From: Amoebophrya sp. AT5.2 | Lineage: Eukaryota; Sar; Dinophyceae; Syndiniales; Amoebophryaceae | Direction of reading: 5' to 3' | Assembly (NCBI GenBank): GCA_005223375.1 | Contig: RXOD01005470.1 | Coordinates: 1 to 13,910, forward strand | DNA: 13,910 nt | Shown here: in pieces, positions 1-7,844 of the stretch | Numbering within the stretch: position 1 is the first letter of the stretch | Layout of the letters: each line of letters starts with the position of its first letter | The notes under the pieces: model-generated | Seen by the model: the letters and a program-made list of their open reading frames with translations, nothing else | Told to the model about the DNA's origin: nothing | Database searches by the model: none | Translations under genes and position numbers: made by a program

Positions 1-616
1 GATGTTGTAGTACTTGCGCATGTTTGTAAGTATACTTAACATACGTTCACGCACGGTACCGCTTCTTGTTCAGAAAGAATGAATCAGAAAGGCTTAGGCT
101 TTGATGATGGCTCTGACTGCGCTGGCGCTCGCTTTTGGCCAGAACGAAATCTCTTTGCTCGAGCCGAAGCTGAAGACCACGCCGGGGCGAGTAAATCGTC
201 ATCGACAGCTCCGATTTGAAATTATTCACTCGCCGTAACGCCTCTCTCGCTCGGTAGTGGCCCTGCTAAAAAGCTTTTTTTTTCTGTTACCGCTAACATG
301 CTGTTGCATCAATTCGAACAAATGACATATGGAGGTGCCGCGGTGCCTCTATCATCTCCATTACAGGTACGGCATCAAATTCAAAATCAAATTGTAAAGA
401 ACTAATTGCTCTTTTTCTTTTTCATTTTTTCTGCCGGGTGTGGAGTCCACTCCTCCTGCTACATGCTCTTACTTAGTTAGAGTCAAAGCAACTTCAACAC
501 CAGTCTGGGATTCTATCTTGCCACACACGTAGCAGAAATAGTGATCCAAAAATGTGGCAAGTATAGGTTAAAACATCAAAAATTTCATCCTGTGCTTCCT
601 CTGGTGGTGGTGCAGA
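1..616. other. Spacer downstream of the phosphatase gene, no gene supported
   Basis: No frame here has an ATG start plus recognisable protein features. The only longer open stretch (47-229, minus) opens with GTG and looks like nothing known. The stretch probably holds the 3' end of the phosphatase transcript and intergenic DNA. It contains one inverted repeat at 517-561, listed separately, and T-rich runs around 275-290 and 405-430. Confidence 0.5.
517..561. repeat. Inverted repeat, 9-bp arms
   Basis: CTTGCCACA at 517-525 is the exact reverse complement of TGTGGCAAG at 553-561, with a 27-nt loop. Allowing one bulged base, the stem extends through the neighbouring TAT/ATA. It sits about 55 nt downstream of the proposed phosphatase stop codon, so it could form a hairpin in the 3' untranslated region. 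No function is implied by sequence alone. Confidence 0.45.
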
Positions 617-2511
617 CTACGTTCCTAGCACCTTTCTGATCCACTTCAAGACTCCAACAGCCTTAAGCGGCTTATCCCTGCTACTCGCCCTTTTCTCCCC
701 CACCTCCCGAATAAAGCTCTCCAGCCTCGCTTCTACCTTTTTAAACTGCTTTGACCCGCTTTCCTCGCACCCCCAGTGTCCAGGCAGCCTCGTACAGACG
801 AGGTGCGCTAGCGGCGACATCTGAACAGGGAGAATCAGAGAAGCGAGGTTTTCCGCGTTGGTGAGGCGTTGCTTGACCTCCCTCAGCCGCTTCGCTGCAA
901 ACAAGGCCGCGACGCGCAGCTGCAGCAGCTGCATCTCCTCAGTGATTCGTCCCGAGGCTTCTTTCAAGGCGGCCCTGCTGTACCCGTACAAAAGCCAGAG
1001 CGTCAGGCATTCAAGCTCCTCCGCGACGGAGACGTCGATTTTGCGGCAGACAGCGAAGCGTCGTTCGACCTCCTCTGCGCAGTACCTGAAGGCGATGTCC
1101 TGGGGCCCCCGGCGCTGGCGAGCAGAACCTCCGGGATGATTCGAATTGCTCCGCAGCTGCCTTGCGATGATTGCTATGAGTTGATCGAGCCGTTTGTTCG
1201 TAGCGTCAGACAGAATTCTTTTGCGCCTTCCCTCCAGAAACCCAAAAACGCTCGCTTCCAAGAAAGGCAGGGTCTTCGCTGGATAAGTTTAAGTCATCAC
1301 GATTCATTTTTTCGCGATTTGAATGACGCCAAAACAGATACAGAAGCATCGCTAATTCATCGTGGTTGATGCAGCCTCAGGTTAATAACCGGGCTACATG
1401 ATCAAATGCACCTCTGAATTTTTATTTTATTTGCGCAGCTATGATGAAGCCACGCCCACGGCCCCAGGCCCAGCGCTATAGTTTGTTACAGTCAATGTTC
1501 ACCTCACACTATTCCAAAATCTACTCTGCACAGCCACTTACTTTCGAAGAGTTCTCTGGCGTCTTTTTTCGCGGGTTCGACCGAAAGCTTGAAGTCTTCG
1601 TTTATCATCCACCGCAGTCGCTCTTCCGCCGGGGATCCCGACACTGTCGGACAGATCGCGGTCAAAACCGCGGCCACCACGATTCCGGTCCGGTCGCGGC
1701 CGAAACGGCAGTGCACGAGCGTCGGCCCGCAGACGCACAGAGCCTCCCGCAATAGGAAGCTCAGCGCGAGTCGGAAGGGGGAGATAGCATGGAGGAGGGC
1801 CAGACCTTCATCTTCTTGGCACCTATGATCTCCGGCGTGGATTTCAGCTCCTTCAAGGTCCTCTTGTGCGCCGGACTTTTTGGGGGACAACGCCTTTTCC
1901 AATCCCTCAACTGCAGCCGAGTACTCCGCCAAGAACGCCGCAACGGCGCTTGCAAGCCCCTGACTTTCAGATGAACAAGCTTCCGCTGTCGCGGACAAGC
2001 GCCCCTCAACATGATCTGTCGCCCCTGGACTCTCCAGCAGCCGCGTGATCACCCCTAGAATCCAGTCCCGCACCTCGCAGTTCCGAACGTCGTACTTCTC
2101 CTGGTCGTTCGCAGCGCTGCAGTTCCACACTTCCAATTTGAAGTTTTCCGATTTTTCGGAATGGGGATCGCCGACGCCGTCGGCTTTGGCTTCTGCTTCG
2201 ACGGCTGCCGCGTGAGATGAAGCTGCTTCCCCGGCCAGTCTGCTGTACGTCTCGTCGGCCGAAAATTCGCGCAAGTTGACGATGGTCCGCGGAGAGCCAA
2301 TATCCCGCCAACCGCAGGGAATGCTGTCGAAAGCGCCAGATCTCAGCAGGAGGCCGGGCTGGAGCAGGGAACAACAGTTACTGCCCTTACGTAATGGGCG
2401 AGATGGGGAGGCGGAGTCAAAGTTGAACTCACTGACATCGTCCGACTCACTGGCGGGGTTCAGGAGGTCCAGAGTAATCCCGACGTCTCGGAAATTCGGG
2501 GGGGGAGGCAT
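617..2511 (-). CDS. Tyrosine phosphatase (Y_phosphatase3-like) with helical C-terminal extension, two exons
   Basis: Seen: exon 1 (2511-1542) starts at an ATG and begins MPPPPNFRDVG, followed by LLLRSGAFDSI (residues 54-64) and an Arg-containing TIVNLR. The phosphatase P-loop HCRFGRDRTG is at 267-276, with Cys268 and Arg274 forming CX5R. NFRD, LxRSGA and the HCxxGxDRTG loop, in that order, mark the Y_phosphatase3/IphP-like family of Cys-dependent tyrosine or dual-specificity phosphatases. Two low-complexity insertions (about 92-122 and 165-235) make it longer than usual. Without splicing the frame stops after 335 residues. A donor GAAA|GTAAGTGG at 1541 and acceptor ATCCAG at 1279 are both phase 1 and lead into exon 2 (1278-617), which is open but has no ATG near its start. 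The joined product would be 543 residues. The exon 2 part is Leu/Arg/Glu-rich, probably helical and not recognised. Substrate unknown; no signal peptide or membrane segment. The phosphatase call is firm; the junction is inferred. Confidence 0.72.
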
Positions 2512-3230
2512 GGTTGCGGTACTATGAAAGTGCTTGTTAATCCGCTAACAACTACGACAACGACGAAGTAGACTAACTTACTATGGTCAAGGACCCTCTG
2601 GCATCAGAATTCGAGGTATGGATAATTGAAATCTGAGAGTGAGACTGGCGGTGGCTCCCCGGTGCTTTGATTAGTGGAAGCAGGAGAGTCAGAGTGCGTC
2701 GCCTTTCTTGCAAGAAATGTTTTAGTGTCAGACTCAGTGTGAAGGCTGATAGATAAGTTAGTACACTAAGCTAGGCGGACGCGTAGGCGATGCCTGCCAT
2801 TACTATAGTTACTATCGTGCCCACTTGCCTGCAGTTCATCGCTGGATTATTGTGGTGTTTCGGTGTATGCTCGTGACTCTTGTCTCATCAAGGATGGGCT
2901 GAACCTGAAGAATCTACTTACCAGCGTCGTCGATCTCAATCCCCGGGCGGATTGGTCATGCTGATCCTCAGGGGTGTTTGATCTTCGTGCCAACATAATT
3001 CCCCTTCACGACGGTGAATCAATAGCACGCTGCAAGGGGACGATGGGCCGGGGGCGGTGGTGTCATTGAATCTCGCCAAACAAGGTGGGACATTGAATTT
3101 TGCCAAACAACAAGGTGGACGTGGGGCCACGAGTCCGAGTCAGGGTGGACCTGGGGGGACGACGCTTGGAAGCACAGGAGCAGCTGGGGCATCATGTTGA
3201 TGCCGCTGCCACTTACTGTAGTTGATATCA
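2512..3230. other. Spacer between phosphatase and coiled-coil genes
   Basis: No coding region is supported. On the gene (minus) strand a strong donor, G|GTAAGTAG, lies at 2921. A possible acceptor, TTTCATAG, ends at 2522, eleven bases before the phosphatase ATG. Together they could define a 400-nt 5'-UTR intron of the phosphatase gene. An in-frame stop upstream means the first exon would be non-coding. A second donor-like site, GTAAGTGG, is at 3209-3216, just after the coiled-coil stop codon. The stretch also contains the tandem repeat at 3064-3119. Confidence 0.4.
3064..3119. repeat. Imperfect tandem duplication, units of 27 and about 29 nt
   Basis: Unit 1 (3064-3090) begins CATTGAATCTCGCCAAACAA and unit 2 (3091-3119) begins CATTGAATTTTGCCAAACAA. 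Both end in AAGGTGG. Unit 2 has three extra bases (CAA) and two substitutions in the first half. In one minus-strand frame the units read HLVVWQNSM and HLVWRDSM, so the length difference keeps frame, but the frame has no convincing gene around it. Confidence 0.6.
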
Positions 3231-4874
3231 TCATGAAGTATTTCCCCGGAATTCCTGCTCGAAGGTTTGTTCACCGAAAAGAGCAAACAGCTCTTCGGCC
3301 ACTTTATCTTCCACGGTCCGCGAACGGTACGAAGACATCCCACTTGTTCCTCCACCACCAAATATCCCTCCACCGCTCGCACCGACATCAGTTGCATCTA
3401 CTTCGACTTCCTCGTCTTTCCTCGTGCTCTTCAGATTCAGCCTCTTCCGCAGCAATTCGTTTTGCCGGCGCAAGTTTCCTACCACCTCGGCCGTAGGACG
3501 GGAAGAAGAAGTCTCCTTGACCTTCTCATGTTGCAGCTCCTCAACCGCGCACATGGCTTGCTCCTTTTTTTTCAGCGCCGTCCACTCCTTCTCCAGCGCG
3601 CCAAGCTCCTCCAGGGCCAGCTGCGTTACCGCGTCAACGACGTAACTCTGGGCGGAAGTAGTAGTAGGCTGCGGAGGAGGTCTCTGGTTTTCTATTTCTT
3701 GCTCGACACTTCCAGTTCCTTCTTTGTCGTAGTTGTCATGTTCGTGGACTGCGGCACCGCTCATATGCGCGACCTCGTCTGCTGACTGTGCCTCTCCCAG
3801 CGCGTTCTCGAGCATCTGCATTTCGAGCTTGAGGCCGGCGAGCTCGTCCACCTGTGTATCGACGTCGACCAGCTTTCCTGCTGCCCCCGCTGCCCGCGGC
3901 AGCCGAAAGAACTGCTCGTCGGTCTGCCGCAACAGATCCGCTATCTTCGCATCTCCCTGCTCCCGGCGCAGGCCGTTCGCCTCCCGATCTCGGTCTCGTT
4001 TCGATACGCTACTCACTCCCCTTGCGCCCACCTTTCTTTTTGTGTTCGGCGTGCTCAGTTGCGACGCGCTAGTACCGGCAAACGACGCATTGGCTCCGCC
4101 CGCTCCGACAAGATTCGAAAGCGACGATGAAGAAGCGGAAAGGGAAGCCCGCAGTCCTCTATCGGAGCTGTTCGGAGTCGTGTCACCGGGGCGAGATCGG
4201 GGCGGCTCTTGCTCGTCCTGGTGCTGGGCGACCATCAATTGCGGGCAGAACTGCTGCATCTGCTTCTGCAATTCCCTTTCCAACGCAATCAGCTCCGGGT
4301 CCCCCGACTCCACCAACTTCGCATCTTCGTCTTGTTCGTCCTCAGCACCATCCGCAACCGCTGTGTTACTGTTGTTATCCACACCTGGTTTCGAAAGTTG
4401 CCGATGCTGTGCTGGACTCCGTACTTGTAGTTCGGCTTCAGCACGTGCCTCAGTTGCTACAACACCCTCAGCGTCAGCAGCTGCGGCTTCTCGCTGCTGA
4501 TCGGAAGCGGCGCTGCTGGCCGCAGCCGTTTCCTCGCGCTCTTTCCGCGCGGCGAGGAGGCGATTGAGCTCCTCGGCGAGTTCCCGGGAAGCCGCATCGT
4601 GCTCCAGCTGCGTGTCGACGTCATCGAAGCGAGCCTGGCGTTGCAAAAGCGCGTACGCGGAAGTCCGCGCTCGATGAGCGGCTCCCCCGGAATTGATGCG
4701 GGTGGAATGCATCGTTGGATAAACGAATGAGATGAGTCCTGTGCAGTTTGCGTTCTCCTGCTGTGACTGAAGATGTGTACTGGTCATGTAACCGCAAGTG
4801 TTGATGTTAGAATCTTCAGCTTCGTTTATGAGGCAGACACCACCCGGCGCCGCCGCCCCTTCATACAACGGCAT
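3231..4874 (-). CDS. Coiled-coil, low-complexity protein of unknown function
   Basis: Seen: one uninterrupted frame of 547 codons from the ATG at 4874. An in-frame stop lies a short way upstream. A second ATG at 4712 (MHSTRINSGG) follows a less protein-like leader and may be the true start. Ala/Glu/Gln-rich heptad-like stretches (about residues 75-120, 190-215, 340-365, 412-455 and 465-482, counted from the preceding GTG) alternate with Ser/Gly/Ala-rich linkers. The helices share a degenerate DVDTQ-type motif three times. A Gly/Ser segment near 499-517 precedes the acidic/aromatic end EELFALFGEQTFEQEF. There is no membrane segment and no catalytic motif. I do not recognise the family; a scaffold, centrosomal or cytoskeletal role is possible but unproven. 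A donor-like GTAAGTGG starts 15 nt past the stop, so a 3'-UTR intron or alternative ending is possible. The long antisense frame at 3733-4500 (plus) is Ser/Cys-rich and looks like a shadow. Confidence 0.65.
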   Translation of the reverse strand: MPLYEGAAAPGGVCLINEAEDSNINTCGYMTSTHLQSQQENANCTGLISFVYPTMHSTRINSGGAAHRARTSAYALLQRQARFDDVDTQLEHDAASRELAEELNRLLAARKEREETAAASSAASDQQREAAAADAEGVVATEARAEAELQVRSPAQHRQLSKPGVDNNSNTAVADGAEDEQDEDAKLVESGDPELIALERELQKQMQQFCPQLMVAQHQDEQEPPRSRPGDTTPNSSDRGLRASLSASSSSLSNLVGAGGANASFAGTSASQLSTPNTKRKVGARGVSSVSKRDRDREANGLRREQGDAKIADLLRQTDEQFFRLPRAAGAAGKLVDVDTQVDELAGLKLEMQMLENALGEAQSADEVAHMSGAAVHEHDNYDKEGTGSVEQEIENQRPPPQPTTTSAQSYVVDAVTQLALEELGALEKEWTALKKKEQAMCAVEELQHEKVKETSSSRPTAEVVGNLRRQNELLRKRLNLKSTRKDEEVEVDATDVGASGGGIFGGGGTSGMSSYRSRTVEDKVAEELFALFGEQTFEQEFRGNTS

Positions 4875-5321
4875 CACGTTTTGTTTGTGTTCCCTCGTAC
4901 CGCGCTCGAGTCAGTGTCCTTGTCGAACGAATCTCAACAAATAGATACAACAAGGCCCTCGACCCGGTTTGAAATTACTACGCCTGTACTCCTCACGACG
5001 TCTCACTCACACATGGCCTTCTGTTGGATCTGGATGAACACGCTATAGTATGTCAATCAACCAGTTGGCAATCCGCCCACTTACTTCTACTGCTTTTATG
5101 AACAATCAATGACAATGCGTTTGCGATCGCGCTTCTGTTTAGGAATGCGTCTGCGTCTCCTACTCCTGCGATCCTAAAAAATAGGACAAAGCGCGTTGAG
5201 TACATTCTCAGTACTGAAGGTGAAGACCTTGACAAGGAAAGGTGCAGACTACAAGAAATGAGCCGATTTATTCTAGCCGACAACACAACGGCAGCAGCAG
5301 CGCTGCTCAATGCCAGCAATA
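4875..5321. other. Spacer between coiled-coil and oxygenase/RNase HII-like genes
   Basis: No gene supported. A donor-like GTAAGTGG on the minus strand (5077-5084) with several candidate AG acceptors nearer 4880-5030 could mark a 5'-UTR intron of the coiled-coil gene. This is unproven. The open minus frame at 5053-5328 starts at a GTG inside the neighbouring coding region and resembles nothing known. Confidence 0.4.
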
Positions 5322-7844
5322 TTAACACTTCACTTTCCGACGTGCTGCTCCTTTTTTGTTTATCTTCACGCCGGTGCTTTTCTTGGATGTCGTTTTCGCT
5401 CGCGAGACGGACACGGAGAGGGGAGCAATGGCGGGCCTAGACTTCCTTCTCTTCATCTTTACGAGCGCGCTCTGGTTCTGCTTGCCATTTTTCTTCATCC
5501 CGACCGGCACCCTCGCCGTGGTCTTCCCCTTCGCCTTCACCGACTTCCCTTTGGCCGCCTTCGTCGACTTCCTTTTGTTCGACGTGCCAAGTGCAGCTCC
5601 TTTCGCTTTCATTTTCGCAGCCGTCTTCTTGATTTTCTTGGTGATCTTCTTACTCTTCGGAGCAGTGGATGTACTCTTCAACTTCATCTTCATTTTCTTA
5701 CAACAAGCTCGGGCGCTTTTCTTCTTCTGTTTGGACGTAGCAGAGCCAGAGCTCACGACACACTCCCGCACGGATTTGGTCGTGGTCCGATGATACTTCG
5801 TCGGCCCATGCTTCACAAGTGCCGCCTGATGACCTGGCGACACATACCCGACATGCTTGTCAAACCCAAATTCCGGATGTTCCGCGTGCATCTTGTCTAA
5901 AACTTCGTCGTCGTGCAGCACCTTAGACACAAATCCCGCTGCCGCAATCAAAAAGTCCGTTGTTTTGGCATCCTTGATTCGCAAAATTTTGACCTCGCCG
6001 GCATCTTCCGCTCTGCGAAGGCTTTCGGTGACAAAGAAACCCGAGACGTGGATTTTACAACTGCCCAGTTGCTCAACGCCGAGGAGCTTGACGACCTTTT
6101 GGAGGCAATAGTCCACTGCTTGGTGAGCCGCTTTTTTGACGCCGCCCAGAGCGTCAATCTCTTCATTTGAAACGACTTTGAAACTGATGGGGCTCTGGGT
6201 TTCCTCAACCGCCGCCAGCCGGTCGAAGATCTCTTGGCGCTGCGAGCGCGTAAAGGCGCGCGGGTTTAGGATGCCCTTTTGTAATTCTTTCGCGAGCTCG
6301 ATTCCGGGTCGTTTCACGAAGCAGGCCGCAACAACAGGACCGGCAATGCAACCGTAACCGGAGATAGAGATTCCCAGCTGGATTTGGTCGTGGTCGCACT
6401 TTTTTAACTTGCCGAGAGAAAAGGACTTCGCACCTAAGAGTGAAGAAGCTTTCGCGTTCTCATCTTGATGCAATGGACCCGAATCAGACTCCTCGCTGCC
6501 GCCGTCGGTTAACTCGTCATCCAGAACTACGTTTCGTTTTCTCAGCTCCATGCTGGCGCTTTGGCGGTGACGCGCCACAATCTCGGCAAGCTTATCGCTA
6601 TCAGCCTTCAGCACCGCATCGTCAATCACAATCTTCCTCGGAGGCGATAGACCATCCGTAGATGATGCGCCGCTGCCGCTTTCGTCCTCATCGCCGAGAG
6701 AAGCTGTCTCCGGGTTTTTGGGCTTGTTGCTCGTGGTTGCGGCCAGCGCAGCCAGATCGTCAAAAACTAGAGCACCACAACCACTACCTGCGCAGGAAGT
6801 CTCCGTAGCCTCGTCCTGACGCTGACCCGAGGCTGACGAGTTCGACGCGCTGGCAAGAGAACTCCAATCCGGCATATTGAAACCGAACCCGACCATTTTG
6901 TCGTAGCGAGCCCTTTGTAATCTCGCGGCACTGTCGTGGACGTAGAAGGACACGAAATAGCGCGACGTCGATCTCGGCACCGAAACAGAATCAATCTTCG
7001 TCAACTTCTGTCCAGCATCGGCCGCAATTTCATTTTTCTGACTCTGAGCTTCTACCCCCGACGGAGTACCATTGCGCCACCCCGACCCAGAGTTGGAGCT
7101 GCAAGCAGCAGGCCCAGTGCTGCTACCAGAGCTTTTCGTCGAATGCACGGCTCCGCCCCTGCGCCAGTCGATGATGTAATCGTCGCAGCCAAACGGAATG
7201 GTGACGTGGGGCTTGCTTCCATCGAAACTTCCGAATCGATTCTTTATGTGCACCACCTGCCCGTTGAAAGAGGCGTCCAAAGTGAAGCGGTGGCCGTTGT
7301 ATCCGTGGTTTTGCGCCTCTGGCCCGCGGTACAGAGCCGGGGAACCATTGGTATATTTCTCCGCCAGCATCATGATGCGCCGAAACTCGGCTTCCGATTC
7401 CATCACAAAAGTGTTGCCGGCAGCGGACTCCTCATTACTTCCCCACCCCGCAGCCTCATCCACTAGCGCAATTGCGTGAATTAGAGACGAATTGCGACCA
7501 TCGACATGAAGCTTCGCGTCGGCATTCTTATTCACTTGGATTGAGGTGAATTTCACGTCCTCTCCCAAATGTTTTTTTGCGAAAGTGGTGAGGATCCTCA
7601 CCAGAACCGTCCGGGCGCGCGTCTCCGTTGATTCTCGAGCGGTCCCGTCGTGGACCCCCACGCAACCCAGTGCGAAATACTGCCCCTTCGGCGTTACGTT
7701 CTTGCGCGACTCGTTCTTGACAGGAAAGTCGACCGCCTCGAGCACTTTGAACAGCCACTCGGGCGTCAGCACGACGGAGCTGCGGTCATCATCACTCGCC
7801 GCGATGAGCTCGACAAGAAAGGGAAGTAACGCGGTTTCAGACAT
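5322..7844 (-). CDS. Fusion of 2OG-Fe(II) oxygenase-like domain, degenerate RNase HII-like domain and Lys-rich tail
   Basis: Seen: one 840-codon exon from ATG 7844 to TAA 5322. Residues about 85-305 carry FTSIQVNKN, then H113-V114-D115, a distal His213 (KPHVTIPF) and Arg295 (RYFVSFYV). This is the HxD...H...R arrangement of double-stranded beta-helix 2-oxoglutarate/Fe(II) oxygenases. A Ser/Gly-rich insert (about 230-292) separates His213 from Arg295. Residues about 488-690 match ribonuclease HII end to end: GISISGYGCIAGPVVAA (family GxDExGRGxxAGPVVAA), KIHVSG (family VDG), KDAKTT...IAAAGFVSKV, FGFDKHVGY, and HQAALVKHGPTKYHR. Three catalytic acids are replaced (Ser493, Ile494, Ser601) and the Arg of GRG is Tyr497; Asp625 remains. 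Hydrolysis of RNA:DNA hybrids is therefore unlikely, though binding may persist. Residues 701-840 hold 41 Lys and 9 Arg with no Asp or Glu, histone H1-like, suggesting nuclear nucleic-acid binding. The link (about 310-480) is low complexity. The oxygenase substrate is unknown. Domain calls are firm; function is inferred. Confidence 0.85.
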   Translation of the reverse strand: MSETALLPFLVELIAASDDDRSSVVLTPEWLFKVLEAVDFPVKNESRKNVTPKGQYFALGCVGVHDGTARESTETRARTVLVRILTTFAKKHLGEDVKFTSIQVNKNADAKLHVDGRNSSLIHAIALVDEAAGWGSNEESAAGNTFVMESEAEFRRIMMLAEKYTNGSPALYRGPEAQNHGYNGHRFTLDASFNGQVVHIKNRFGSFDGSKPHVTIPFGCDDYIIDWRRGGAVHSTKSSGSSTGPAACSSNSGSGWRNGTPSGVEAQSQKNEIAADAGQKLTKIDSVSVPRSTSRYFVSFYVHDSAARLQRARYDKMVGFGFNMPDWSSLASASNSSASGQRQDEATETSCAGSGCGALVFDDLAALAATTSNKPKNPETASLGDEDESGSGASSTDGLSPPRKIVIDDAVLKADSDKLAEIVARHRQSASMELRKRNVVLDDELTDGGSEESDSGPLHQDENAKASSLLGAKSFSLGKLKKCDHDQIQLGISISGYGCIAGPVVAACFVKRPGIELAKELQKGILNPRAFTRSQRQEIFDRLAAVEETQSPISFKVVSNEEIDALGGVKKAAHQAVDYCLQKVVKLLGVEQLGSCKIHVSGFFVTESLRRAEDAGEVKILRIKDAKTTDFLIAAAGFVSKVLHDDEVLDKMHAEHPEFGFDKHVGYVSPGHQAALVKHGPTKYHRTTTKSVRECVVSSGSATSKQKKKSARACCKKMKMKLKSTSTAPKSKKITKKIKKTAAKMKAKGAALGTSNKRKSTKAAKGKSVKAKGKTTARVPVGMKKNGKQNQSALVKMKRRKSRPAIAPLSVSVSRAKTTSKKSTGVKINKKGAARRKVKC

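Noticed and set aside
869..1369. Open plus-strand frame of 166 codons
   Set aside because: It is antisense to the open exon of the phosphatase gene, has no recognisable features, and extends into the inferred intron.
3733..4500. Long open plus-strand frame (255 codons)
   Set aside because: It is antisense to the coiled-coil gene, very rich in Ser/Cys/Ala without domains, as expected from the complement of an Ala/Glu-rich frame.
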